A stretch of DNA of 64,000 bases from CAUJIW01 sp963205175 (GTDB taxonomy: Bacteria > Pseudomonadota > Alphaproteobacteria > Sphingomonadales > Sphingomonadaceae): assembly GCA_041060555.1 (NCBI GenBank), contig JBEUDS010000006.1. The stretch is one strand, 5' to 3'. Positions 36,750 to 47,090 of the stretch are shown here, piece after piece. A program made the position numbers and the translations under genes. How positions within the stretch are numbered: the first letter of the stretch is position 1; each line of letters opens with the position of its first letter. The notes beneath the pieces are model-generated. The model worked only from the letters and a program-made list of their open reading frames with translations, was not told where the DNA came from and searched no databases.

Positions 36750-38054
36750 ATGACCGAACCCCTCGACGTCGCCAGCTTGGTGCGCCCTGACAGCGTGCAC
36801 CGTCGCCTATACACCGATCCGGCGATCTTTGATCTGGAAATGCAGCGCATCTTCGAGCGCGCCTGGATCTTTGTCGGCCATGACAGCCAGGTGCCGGAAG
36901 CGGGGGATTATTATCACACCACGATCGGCCGGCAGTCGGTGATCATGGTGCGCGGCGCCGACGGCCAGGTGCGGGTGCTGTACAACCGCTGCCCGCACAA
37001 GGGCGCGCAGCTGGTGGGCGACACCAGCGGCAACGCCCGCCACTTCCGCTGCCTCTATCACGGCTGGGTGTTCGACACCGAAGGGCGCAACAAGGTCATT
37101 CCGCTGGAAAAGGGCTATGACGGCTCGCCCATCGGCAAGGGCAAGCCGTGTGCCGACATGGACGCGGTGGCGCGGGTGGGCAATTACCGCGGCTTCGTGT
37201 TCGCCAGCCTGGCCAAGGATGGCCCGGCGCTGGAGGCGTGGCTGGGCGGCGTCGCCTCGTCGATCGACAACATGGTCGACCGCTCACCCGAGGGCGCGCT
37301 GGAAGTCACCGGCGGCGTGTTCCGCTATCTGCACGACTCCAACTGGAAATTCTTCGTCGAGAACCTCAACGACATGATGCACCCGATGGTGACGCATAAT
37401 TCCTCCAGCCTGACCGCGCGCCGCGTTGCCGACAAGGCGCTGGGCAAGGATGCCAGGATGCCGTCCGCCATCGAAATCCTGTCGCCGTTCACCAACAGCT
37501 ATTCCTTCTTCGACGAGATGGGCCTGCATGCCTATCCCTATGGTCACGGTTATTCCGGCGGCCAGGTGAGCATCCACTCCGCCTATTCCGGCATCCCCGC
37601 CTACGACGCGCTGATGACCGAGGCCTACGGCGAGGAGCGGATGAAGGAGATTTATTCGGTCAACCGCCACAACACGGTGGTCTATCCCAGCCTGACGCTC
37701 AAAGGCGCGATCCAGACCATCCGGGTGGTGCGGCCGATCGCGGTCGACAAGACGCTGGTGGAATCCTGGGTGCTGCGGCTGAAAGGCGCGCCGGAGGAAC
37801 TGCTGCAGCGCTCGATCCTCTACTGCAACCTGATCAATTCCTCGTTCAACCTGGTGGGGCCGGACGATGCCGAGGCCTATCGCCGGCAGCAGCTCGGCCT
37901 GATGACCGAGGCCAACGACTGGGTGAGCATGCACCGCTACCTGGGGCAGGAGACGCCGGCGGATCACGGCGGCCGGACCGCCATCGGGTCGAGCGACCTT
38001 GCCTTCCGCAACCAGTACGCGGCGTGGGCGCAGTATATGAGCGCGGAGGATTGA
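36750..38054 (+). CDS. Rieske aromatic ring-hydroxylating dioxygenase, alpha subunit
   Basis: A 434-residue catalytic subunit. Rieske ligands are C81 and H83 (CPHK) and C101 and H104 (CLYH); the mononuclear iron site is in NDMMHPMVTH (H211, H216). Size and motifs resemble benzoate/anthranilate/cumate-type dioxygenases, but the substrate cannot be read off. A beta subunit follows after two bases. No ferredoxin or reductase gene is in the window, so electrons must come from a partner encoded elsewhere, or from an unusual donor. Confidence 0.92.
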   Translation: MTEPLDVASLVRPDSVHRRLYTDPAIFDLEMQRIFERAWIFVGHDSQVPEAGDYYHTTIGRQSVIMVRGADGQVRVLYNRCPHKGAQLVGDTSGNARHFRCLYHGWVFDTEGRNKVIPLEKGYDGSPIGKGKPCADMDAVARVGNYRGFVFASLAKDGPALEAWLGGVASSIDNMVDRSPEGALEVTGGVFRYLHDSNWKFFVENLNDMMHPMVTHNSSSLTARRVADKALGKDARMPSAIEILSPFTNSYSFFDEMGLHAYPYGHGYSGGQVSIHSAYSGIPAYDALMTEAYGEERMKEIYSVNRHNTVVYPSLTLKGAIQTIRVVRPIAVDKTLVESWVLRLKGAPEELLQRSILYCNLINSSFNLVGPDDAEAYRRQQLGLMTEANDWVSMHRYLGQETPADHGGRTAIGSSDLAFRNQYAAWAQYMSAED

Positions 38055-38056
38055 GC

Positions 38057-38554
38057 GTGAACACCACCACTTTTGACGCGCCGACCCAGCACCAGCTGGA
38101 GGCTTTCCTCTACCACGAGGCCGAACTGCTCGATGCCCAGCAATGGGCGGCGTGGGACGCGCTGTTCACCGACGATGGCGTCTACTGGCTGCCGGCGGCG
38201 GTCAATCAGCCGGACGCGGTCAACCACATCTCGCACATCCACGAGAACCGGCTGCTGCGGGCGGTGCGCATCGCCCGCTTCACCAACCCGGAGGCCTACT
38301 CGTTGCAGCCGCCGCCGCGCAGCTCGCATCTGGTCTCCAACGTGATGCTGCGGGCGTGGGACGCCAGCAGCGGCGCGCTCACCGTCAGTTCGCGGTTGCT
38401 GATGCTCTATTATCGCCGCGACCAGCAGACCGTGTTCGGCGGCAAGGTCAGCCACGATCTGCTGTGGGACGGCGCGATGTTCAAGATCCGCCAGAAGCGC
38501 GTCGATCTGGTCAACTGCGACGCCATGCACGAGAGCGTCCAGCTTTACATCTGA
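38057..38554 (+). CDS. aromatic ring-hydroxylating dioxygenase, beta subunit
   Basis: A 165-residue small subunit of the NTF2-like fold: FLYHEAELLDAQQWAAW near the N-terminus, then YWLPAA and the C-terminal KRVDLVNCDAM, as in BenB-type proteins. The GTG at 38057 follows GGAGG. It is cotranscribed with the alpha gene and completes the hexameric oxygenase. Confidence 0.92.
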   Translation: MNTTTFDAPTQHQLEAFLYHEAELLDAQQWAAWDALFTDDGVYWLPAAVNQPDAVNHISHIHENRLLRAVRIARFTNPEAYSLQPPPRSSHLVSNVMLRAWDASSGALTVSSRLLMLYYRRDQQTVFGGKVSHDLLWDGAMFKIRQKRVDLVNCDAMHESVQLYI

Positions 38555-39050
38555 TCGTGGTGGCGCGGGGCTCGGCCCGCAAGCGCCGATGCCGCAGCCT
38601 TGTCCAATTCGTGCCCGCGTCTGATTCGTGTCCGCTTCTGATTTGCGTCCGCGCGGCGATCCTGCCGCCAAATCGGACGATTCGGCCCGGTGTCGAGGCG
38701 GATATGGCACATCATGGCCGCCAGAATGTGAAAAGTTGCGGGTAATTTCGCCGTCGCCGCGAGATATTCCTCCGCAGTAACGGATGCTTAATGGCTGGTT
38801 CGTCATACCGGACGCATCGTCATTGTCGCAGGTAGCCATGAGTACATCACGCCACGCCGATCCCGTATCGACGCCAAGGTGCGTCGGCACCGCGTCCGGT
38901 CATCGACACCCGCCGACCGGCTAGGCCGCTTCTCCTCCGAACACATTTCTCACGCTGGCGCCCGGGCAGTTCCCCGAGGCCAGACGGAGTGCTGTGCCAT
39001 CGGTTTATCCGCGATCACTCGAATCCCGCTCAAGCAACAGGAGCACTATC
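38555..39050. other. 496-bp gap without a recognisable gene
   Basis: Between the dioxygenase beta gene and the autotransporter. No frame here has a family pattern or a ribosome site. An AT-richer part near 38730-38830 may hold the autotransporter promoter, but I see no clear -35/-10 pair. Confidence 0.6.
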
Positions 39051-42000
39051 ATGCGGAAGTTTCCCGCCCTTGCCACACTGAACCGCTCGGCCTCGGTCGT
39101 TGCCCTCGCCGCCGGCCTGGCGAGCCTCGCCGGTACGGCGCAGGCCGTTCCCACTGTCTTCTTCAACGAAGACCTGGTGGCGGGCGAGACGACCTTCGTC
39201 AACGCCATTACTGCCGCCGACGCGGCCTATAATCTGGCGAACAACGACACCCAGACGTCGAATATCTTCACCTACGACATCATGAACAATACCGGTGCCA
39301 GCTTCACGGTCACCAGCGGCGCCGAGACGGTCTATGTGCGCACCAGCCAGTCGCAGAACGCCGGGTTCATGAACTCGGTCGACGGCGACGAACAGAGCGA
39401 CGGCTTCACCGGCTGGGGCAACTCCCACGACGGCACCTGGGCCGGCGCGGTGGCGTTGGGTTACACCGTCGAATTCTTCGCCGACGCGGGCTACACCACG
39501 CCCTATCTGATGAATGCGGTCGGCCTCTACGTCACCAACTGGGGCACCTGCTGCACGCTGAACAATCCGACGCCTGACGGCGGCACCGTCAACGCCTCGG
39601 AAGTCTATATGCTGTTCAACGGCGGCACGCCGCTGCTGGTGGGCGGCATCAGCACCTCGATTGCGGGCGAGGAGCACTTCGTCGCGGCGATCGACGACCG
39701 CAACTCCTTCAGCTCGGTGACGCTGATCGCCAATGGTCGTGGCGAGTATTTTGGCGCCGGCGCTTACCTGACCTTCTCCACGGTGCAGCTCAACAGCGTG
39801 CCGGCGGGCCTTTCCGTGGTTACTGTCGGCGACACGACGCCGGACATCGACACCGACCAGGAAGCCTACACCACCGACGAGCTTGCCAACTCGGAGGTCA
39901 ACCCGACATTCGCCGGCGGTACGCTGCTGGTGACCTCCTCGCAGGAAATCGGCAACGGCTTCACCGTGGGTGGCGCGGGCGGCACTGTCGACACGGATGG
40001 CTTTGACCTGACGCTGACCGGCGTGATCGACGGCGGCGGCCAGTTCACCAAAACCGGTGCGGGCACGCTGGTCCTCACGGGGGCCAACACCTACTCGGGC
40101 GGCACCCGCATCGAGGAAGGCGACATCGAGATCGACGATGCGTCGTCGCTGGGCAGTGGTGACATCACCTTTGCCGGCGGCACCCTGACGCTCGGCCAGG
40201 GCGCCGGCGATGGCGTGACGCTGAACCAGGGTCTGGTGGTCGAAGCGACCAACGGCACGCTCGACACCTCGGGTGGCGACGTCACCATCGGTGGCGGCCT
40301 CGGCGGCACTGGCATCCTCTCCATCGTTGGCGGCAACGACGTTGCGCTGACCAGCGTGGCGACGGGCGCCATCAACCTGACCGCTGGCACGCTGACCATT
40401 GTCACCGAAGCTGGCGGCGACGCCACCGGCCCGATCGGCCTGAGCGGCGGCACCCTGACCACCGACGGCGACTACACCTTCACCGGCGCGCTGAACGTCA
40501 CCAGCGGCACGCTCGACACCTCGGGCGGCAACCTGACGCTGGGCGGTGGCCTCGGCGGCACTGGCATCCTCTCCATCGTTGGCGGCAACGACGTTGCGCT
40601 GACCAGCGTGGCGACGGGCGCCATCAACCTGACCGCTGGCACGCTGACCATTGTCACCGAAGCTGGCGGCGACGCCACCGGCCCGATCGGCCTGAGCGGC
40701 GGCACCCTGACCACCGACGGTGACTACACCTTCACCGGCGCGCTGACCTTCAACGGCGGCGCCATCGACACCGGCGCCAGCACGGTCACGCTGACCGGCG
40801 GCGCCTCCGGCCCGTCCTGCCTGCTCAAGCAGGGCAGCGGCCGCCTGGTGCTGGCAGCGGACGCCAGCAACGACATCGGCGCCTGTGTCGAGGAAGGCAC
40901 GCTGTCGCAGAACGCCGTGTTCACCGGCAATGTCTGGGTCTATGAGCCAGGCACCCTGCGGGGCACCGGCCTCATCGGCGGCAACGTCGAGGTCGCCGGC
41001 AGGTTCGCGCCGGGTAATTCGCCGGGCACCATGACGGTCGATGGCGACGTCGCCATGCTGGCCAGCGGTACGCTGCAGATCGACATCGACGGCCTGGGCA
41101 CCGGCACCGGCGCGGGCAATTATTCCCGCGTGCTCGCCTCCGGCACCTTCACCGCCGATGGCAGCATCGAACCGCTGCTGCGCGGCATCACCGGGGACGC
41201 CAACAACGACTTCACGCCGGAAGTGGGCGACACCTTTATCGTCGTCGCCGCCGATGGTGGCGTCGAGGGCAGCTTCGATACGCTGGTGCAGCCGGACGAG
41301 GGTCTGGCTGATGGCACCCGCTTCGACATCTTCTACAACGCCAACACCATCGTGCTGGCGATCACTCCGGAGTCCTTCGCCAATGTCGCTGGCCTGAAGG
41401 GCAACGCCGGGGCCGTCGCCACCACCATCGACGGTCTGCGCGACGATGACGCCGGCGCCAGCCTGCGTTTCAACCTCGCCGGCCTTGACACGGGCGGACT
41501 GCGCACCTCGATGCAGCAGCTGGGCGGCGAAATCCACGCCGACCTGCTGGCGGCGGGCCTGGAGGGTCGTCGTCTTGCCCGTGGCGCCGTCGGTCAGCAT
41601 CTGGCCAACCTGCGTTCGGGCCGCAAGTCGGTGACGCCGATCTCGGATGCCACCCGCGAGGCGACCGGCAGCCGCAAGGCCGGCGACGCCGCCGCGATGG
41701 TGGAGAACGTCGAGCCGGGTGAAGTGCTGTGGGTGCAGGGCATCGGCCGCACCGGCCATGTCAGCGGCGACGCGATGGCGTTCGGCTACAAGTACGACGT
41801 CGCCGGCGTGGCCGCCGGTCTCGATGTCGCCCTCGGCGGCGGCTGGCGCCTGGGCGCCGGTCTGGCGGCGATCAGCGGCGACGTTGATGCCCGCTCGATG
41901 GACCTCGGCCATGGCAACGCCAAGAGCACGCAGCTCTTCGCCTACGCCAGCTGGGCGCAGTCGGGCTACTTCGTCGACGCCGTGGTCGCCTACGGTTCGG

Positions 42001-42542
42001 ACCGCTATACCACCAGCCGTTCCGTGGTGCTGGCGGATGGCGCCGTCGCCAACGACAGCAGCGCCAAGGGTCACAGCTGGGCGGCCGACCTGTCGGCCGG
42101 TGCCCGCCTGTCGCTGGGCAGCCTGACCGTCGAGCCGACGGCCGGCCTGCGCTGGGACCGCGGCAACCGTAAGGCACTGACCGAGGGCGGTTCGGCCGTC
42201 ACCGGCCTCACCTTCGACAAGGAGACGCTCACCGCGCTGCAGGGCAAGGCGGGCGTGCGCGCCCAGCATGTCTATGCGCTGAAGTCGGTGGCGATCACGG
42301 CGGAGGCGCGCGCCTTCTGGCTGCACGACTTCAACAAGGCCAACGACATGCTGACCCCGGTGCTTGCCGGCGCCAGCCTCGGCGTGGTCAGCGCCAATCC
42401 GGGGCGTGACGCGGCCAGCCTCGGCGCCGGCCTGAGCATCGACACGACGGAGAACGTGGACCTCTACGTCGACTACGATGCCCAGCTGCGCAAGGGCGAG
42501 ACCGCCCATGCGGTGATCGGCGGTCTGCGCGTGCGCTTCTAA
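39051..42542 (+). CDS. type Va autotransporter
   Basis: A 1163-residue exported protein. A signal peptide (ASVVALAAGLASLAGTAQA) ends near residue 32. The passenger holds a passenger-associated repeat at about 331-360 (GAGTLVLTGANTYSGGTRIE) and two nearly identical 84-residue repeats (403-486 and 487-570) rich in Gly, Thr and Asp. The last 270 residues form an autotransporter beta-barrel (GEVLWVQGIGRTGHVSG to the terminal GLRVRF, ending in Phe). The passenger function is unknown; adhesion or aggregation is typical. AGGAG precedes the ATG at 39051. Confidence 0.92.
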   Translation: MRKFPALATLNRSASVVALAAGLASLAGTAQAVPTVFFNEDLVAGETTFVNAITAADAAYNLANNDTQTSNIFTYDIMNNTGASFTVTSGAETVYVRTSQSQNAGFMNSVDGDEQSDGFTGWGNSHDGTWAGAVALGYTVEFFADAGYTTPYLMNAVGLYVTNWGTCCTLNNPTPDGGTVNASEVYMLFNGGTPLLVGGISTSIAGEEHFVAAIDDRNSFSSVTLIANGRGEYFGAGAYLTFSTVQLNSVPAGLSVVTVGDTTPDIDTDQEAYTTDELANSEVNPTFAGGTLLVTSSQEIGNGFTVGGAGGTVDTDGFDLTLTGVIDGGGQFTKTGAGTLVLTGANTYSGGTRIEEGDIEIDDASSLGSGDITFAGGTLTLGQGAGDGVTLNQGLVVEATNGTLDTSGGDVTIGGGLGGTGILSIVGGNDVALTSVATGAINLTAGTLTIVTEAGGDATGPIGLSGGTLTTDGDYTFTGALNVTSGTLDTSGGNLTLGGGLGGTGILSIVGGNDVALTSVATGAINLTAGTLTIVTEAGGDATGPIGLSGGTLTTDGDYTFTGALTFNGGAIDTGASTVTLTGGASGPSCLLKQGSGRLVLAADASNDIGACVEEGTLSQNAVFTGNVWVYEPGTLRGTGLIGGNVEVAGRFAPGNSPGTMTVDGDVAMLASGTLQIDIDGLGTGTGAGNYSRVLASGTFTADGSIEPLLRGITGDANNDFTPEVGDTFIVVAADGGVEGSFDTLVQPDEGLADGTRFDIFYNANTIVLAITPESFANVAGLKGNAGAVATTIDGLRDDDAGASLRFNLAGLDTGGLRTSMQQLGGEIHADLLAAGLEGRRLARGAVGQHLANLRSGRKSVTPISDATREATGSRKAGDAAAMVENVEPGEVLWVQGIGRTGHVSGDAMAFGYKYDVAGVAAGLDVALGGGWRLGAGLAAISGDVDARSMDLGHGNAKSTQLFAYASWAQSGYFVDAVVAYGSDRYTTSRSVVLADGAVANDSSAKGHSWAADLSAGARLSLGSLTVEPTAGLRWDRGNRKALTEGGSAVTGLTFDKETLTALQGKAGVRAQHVYALKSVAITAEARAFWLHDFNKANDMLTPVLAGASLGVVSANPGRDAASLGAGLSIDTTENVDLYVDYDAQLRKGETAHAVIGGLRVRF
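40257..40760 (+). repeat. 252-bp direct duplication inside the autotransporter gene
   Basis: Two adjacent copies start with ACGCTCGACACCTCGGG at 40257 and 40509. Apart from a short divergent block near each start and end, they are almost identical at the DNA level, including synonymous positions, which points to recent duplication or gene conversion. Confidence 0.9.
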
Positions 42543-42572
42543 GCGTAGCGCAACCGACGCCAGCAAAAAAGA

Positions 42573-42603
42573 CGGCGGGAACTTCGGTTCCCGCCGCTTT
42601 TTT
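42573..42603 (+). terminator. rho-independent terminator of the autotransporter gene
   Basis: CGGCGGGAAC and GTTCCCGCCG form a perfect 10-bp stem around a TTCG tetraloop, followed by seven T after a C. An A-run on the left side would also allow function for the convergent minus-strand gene. Confidence 0.92.
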
Positions 42604-42662
42604 GTGTGCGTGATGCGTGTGTGGAGCGGAGCGTGCCCGCCGGGACGTTCAGGGCAGGCGCC

Positions 42663-43766
<1,104 letters not shown>

Positions 43767-43780
43767 GGAAAAGACCTCGA

Positions 43781-45232
43781 TCAGATGCCGTAGGGAAGGG
43801 TGGGGCGGCGCCCGGCCCACGGCATCGCGCGCTCCAGCTGGGCGGCGATGCCGAGCAGCCGGTCCTCGCGGCCGAAGCCGGCGCCGAACTGGATGCCGAT
43901 GGGCAGGTCCTCCGTCTCGTCATGGCCCAGCGGCAGCGAGATTGCTGGCAGGCCGGTGACGTTGAACAGCGGCGTGAACGGGCTGCCCTTGAAGATCTTG
44001 GCGGTCCAGCCCAGGCCGTCCAGCCCCTCGGCGTTGGCGTCATAGACGCCATGGGCGTGCGGCAGGAACGGCATGGTCGGGCTCAGGATCAGGTCGTAGC
44101 CCGTCATCAGCCGGCCGATGGCGCGGCTGACGATGTTGAAGCTGTCCTCCGCGTGCATCACGTCGAGCCCGCTCATGGTACGACCATAGTCGACGCAGGC
44201 GAGGCTGGTGCGCTCCACGGTATCGAGCGTGGCCTTGCGGCCGGTCACCGCCTCCAGCGCCTCGACCCAGTGAGCGATGTGGACGCACCACATCTGCGCG
44301 TTGGCCAGCATGAAGGCGTCCCAGCTCAGTCCGATGTCCGGCGTCACCACCTCGACGTCATGGCCCAGCGCCTCGCACTGCGACGCGACCCTGGCCAGCG
44401 CGGCGGCGACACGCGGGTCGATGGCGTCGCCATTGGGCGCGACCTGCCACAGCGCGATCTTCAGCCGTGCCGGATCCCGGGTGATGACGTTGGCGTAGCG
44501 CTCCTCCGGCTGGGCGATCTCGTAGGGATCGCCAACGCCGGGGCCGGCCACCCAGTCGAGCGCGGCCGCCGTGTCGCGCACCGAGCGCGTCACCACATGT
44601 TCGATGCCCAGTCCGCCGAGGCCTTCCCCGGCTTCCGGGCCGATCGGCACCCGGCCCCGGGTGGGTTTCAGGCCGACCACGCCGCAGCAGCTGGCGGGAA
44701 TGCGGATCGAGCCACCGCCATCGTTGGCATGGGCGATCGGCAGGATGCGCGCCGCCACGGCCGCCGCCGCGCCACCGCTGGAGCCGCCGGTGGAATAGCC
44801 CTGGCGCCACGGATTGTGCGCCGGACCATAGAGCAGGGCCTCGGTGGAGATGTTGAAGGCGAACTCGGGCACCTTGGTGCGGCCGAGGTTGATGAGCCCG
44901 GCGGTCTTGAAGCGCAGCGCCAGGTCGGTGTCGCCGGGCGCGCGCAAGCCGGCGCACAGCCGGCTGCCCATTTCCATCACCTGGCCGTCCTCGTGGGCGA
45001 CCGCGTCCTTGATGGCGAACGGCACGCCCCAGAACGGCCCGTGGCTCGCGCGGTTGATGAAGTCGGCGGTCGCTCGCTCGGGGTAGAATTCGGCGAAGGC
45101 GCCGATGACGGGATTGAGTTTTTCCGCCAGCGCCAGTGCGCACTGGGCCGGCTCGGTTGGACTGACGGCGCCGCTGCGCACCAGCTCGGCGATGCCTGTC
45201 GCGTCCTGATCGAGATATTCGGCAATATGCAT
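43781..45232 (-). CDS. amidase signature family enzyme
   Basis: A 483-residue amidase. The Ser-cisSer-Lys triad is visible: K75 in FAIKDAV, S151 in GGSSGGA and S175 in DGGGSIRIPA. KPTRGRVP is also characteristic. It hydrolyses an amide to acid and ammonia or amine in the cytoplasm; the substrate is unknown. It lies between the HDAC-like gene and a YtcJ-like amidohydrolase gene, all on one strand behind a TonB-dependent receptor gene, suggesting uptake and hydrolysis of an amide-containing compound. Confidence 0.92.
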   Translation of the reverse strand: MHIAEYLDQDATGIAELVRSGAVSPTEPAQCALALAEKLNPVIGAFAEFYPERATADFINRASHGPFWGVPFAIKDAVAHEDGQVMEMGSRLCAGLRAPGDTDLALRFKTAGLINLGRTKVPEFAFNISTEALLYGPAHNPWRQGYSTGGSSGGAAAAVAARILPIAHANDGGGSIRIPASCCGVVGLKPTRGRVPIGPEAGEGLGGLGIEHVVTRSVRDTAAALDWVAGPGVGDPYEIAQPEERYANVITRDPARLKIALWQVAPNGDAIDPRVAAALARVASQCEALGHDVEVVTPDIGLSWDAFMLANAQMWCVHIAHWVEALEAVTGRKATLDTVERTSLACVDYGRTMSGLDVMHAEDSFNIVSRAIGRLMTGYDLILSPTMPFLPHAHGVYDANAEGLDGLGWTAKIFKGSPFTPLFNVTGLPAISLPLGHDETEDLPIGIQFGAGFGREDRLLGIAAQLERAMPWAGRRPTLPYGI

Positions 45233-45250
45233 GACTGTCCTACTCGCTGG

Positions 45251-47005
45251 TTATTTCAGGACGCCGGCGACCTGATGCACCGGCTTGCCTTCGAAAAGCG
45301 TCAGCACCACCTGGGTCTCGCTGATGTCGGCGGGTGAAATCCTGAACAGATGGCGATCAAGCACGATCAGATCGGCCGACTTGCCCTTGACGATCGAGCC
45401 GGTGCGGTCGTCGAGCCGCAGGGCGCGCGCACCGTCGAGCGTGAAGATGTGCAGGGCTTGCGCCAGCGTCACCGCCTGCTCCGGCCACAAGGTGCCCGGC
45501 GTTGTCGCGGTGGGGTCGGCGCGGGTGACCATCGATTCGATTCCCGGCCACGGGCTGATGGTGGGCACCGCCGACGGCCAGTCGGAACCGGCGAGCACGG
45601 GCGCGCCGATGTCGAGCAGCGTGCGCACCGGGAAGTAATGCCGGCCGCGCTCGCCCACCGCGCCGACCACCGAATCGATGATCGGCGACGGGCTCCAGAT
45701 GTAGGGCGACAGGTCGGCGACCGCGTTCAGGCTCTTGAAGCGCGGCAGGTCGGCATCCGAAATATAGCCGGCGTGGGACAGTTCATGGCGGCGGTCGGAC
45801 GCGCCGTTGGCCGCGCGCGCCGCCGCGATGGCATCCAGCGCCACCCGCACCGAGCGGTCGCCGGCGGTGTGGATCTTGACCGTGAAACCGGCCTTGTCCA
45901 GCGCCACCATGTCCTGCTTCAGCACATCGGGGTCGACATGCAGCATGCCGGTATAATGCTTGGGGAAGCCCTCGGCATCGACATAGGGTTCCAGCATGGC
46001 GGCGGTGCGCGAGGCGGTCGGCACGCCGTCCATGAACACCTTGACGAAATTGGTGTGGACGTGCGGCGCGGCGTAGGTGTCGCGCAACTTGACGAACGTC
46101 GCCACGTCGAGCGGCGTGGTGCGGTGTTCGTAGGGCGTCAGCAGCGCGGTGGCGGCATGGACCGTGAGCTGGCCCTTGTTGTCCACCCGCTGGAAGGCCG
46201 CCAGCACCGGCTCCGACACCATGGCGTCCTTGAAGCCGGTGACGCCGTAGCCGTTGGCAAGCCGTGCGGCCTCGCGCACGGCGGCGTCGAGCTGCTCCGG
46301 CGGGCGCGGCGGGATGACTTTTTCCACCAGCGGATTGGCGGCCTCCAGCAGCACCCCGTTGGGGCTGCCATCGGCCAGGCGTACAATGGTGCCGCTGGCC
46401 GGGTCCGGCGTCTGGGCGGTGATGCCCGCCAGTTCCAGCGCCCGGCTGTTCACCCAGCCGTTATGGCCGGAATCGTCGGACAGATAGACGGCCTTGTTGC
46501 CCGATACCTTGTCGAGGAAGGCGCGTGGCGAGTCGATCTTGAAGCGGTCGAAGAAGCCGCTGTCCCACTGGCCGCCGATGATCCACTCGGCCCGCGGGTT
46601 GTCGGCGACACACTTGGCGATGGTGGCGGCGATATCGTCCGGCGTCGCCGTGAACGGGAAATTGCAGCTGTAGAGCTGGCCCACCGCGCCTTGCACCGGG
46701 TGGGCGTGGGCATCGTTGATGCCGGGCATCGCCATGCGGCCGCCCAGATCGATGACGCGGGTATTCTTGTCGGCCAGCCTGGCGACTTCGGCACTGCTGC
46801 CGAGCGCCACATAGTGGCCGTTTTCGATCGCCACCGCCTCGACCCAGGGCTTTGCCGGGTCGAGCGTATAGATGGCGCCATTGGTGAGGATGAGATCCGG
46901 CGCGGCGGCAGCACCTGTCGTCATGGCCAGGGTTCCGGCCAGCGCGCCAAGGCTGGCGGCGGCGGTCAGGCGGTAACGGGCAAGGCGCGCGCGATCTCGA
47001 ATCAT
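45251..47005 (-). CDS. exported YtcJ-like metal-dependent amidohydrolase
   Basis: A 584-residue amidohydrolase-superfamily protein (YtcJ/imidazolone-like branch). A signal peptide is present (AAASLGALAGTLAMTTGAAA), so it acts in the periplasm. Metal-site motifs are DAHAHPVQG, VKIHTAGDRSVR and GSDWPSAVP. AGGAA precedes the ATG at 47005; a longer frame upstream lacks a leader and reads through the hairpin region. It sits 18 bases before the amidase and 85 bases after the TonB receptor gene. Confidence 0.9.
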   Translation of the reverse strand: MIRDRARLARYRLTAAASLGALAGTLAMTTGAAAAPDLILTNGAIYTLDPAKPWVEAVAIENGHYVALGSSAEVARLADKNTRVIDLGGRMAMPGINDAHAHPVQGAVGQLYSCNFPFTATPDDIAATIAKCVADNPRAEWIIGGQWDSGFFDRFKIDSPRAFLDKVSGNKAVYLSDDSGHNGWVNSRALELAGITAQTPDPASGTIVRLADGSPNGVLLEAANPLVEKVIPPRPPEQLDAAVREAARLANGYGVTGFKDAMVSEPVLAAFQRVDNKGQLTVHAATALLTPYEHRTTPLDVATFVKLRDTYAAPHVHTNFVKVFMDGVPTASRTAAMLEPYVDAEGFPKHYTGMLHVDPDVLKQDMVALDKAGFTVKIHTAGDRSVRVALDAIAAARAANGASDRRHELSHAGYISDADLPRFKSLNAVADLSPYIWSPSPIIDSVVGAVGERGRHYFPVRTLLDIGAPVLAGSDWPSAVPTISPWPGIESMVTRADPTATTPGTLWPEQAVTLAQALHIFTLDGARALRLDDRTGSIVKGKSADLIVLDRHLFRISPADISETQVVLTLFEGKPVHQVAGVLK

Positions 47006-47050
47006 CACGAAATTCCTGTGTCGGTAGCCGGAAGAAAAGGAGAAGAATGC

Positions 47051-47076
47051 GGGGCTCCCTCCGTGGAGGGAGCCCC
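47051..47076 (-). terminator. strong hairpin between receptor and amidohydrolase genes
   Basis: GGGGCTCCCTCC and GGAGGGAGCCCC form a perfect 12-bp stem with only two unpaired bases between, 15 bases after the receptor stop. Downstream on the minus strand the sequence is pyrimidine-rich but has no clean T-run. It may be an attenuating terminator or an mRNA-stabilising hairpin. Confidence 0.6.
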
Positions 47077-47090
47077 GAGACGCACGGCAA

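Noticed and set aside
39030..42566. Minus-strand open frame of 1178 codons opposite the autotransporter gene
   Set aside because: It is the antisense shadow of a repetitive GC-rich gene; no family pattern, signal peptide or ribosome site, and the plus strand has all features of an autotransporter.
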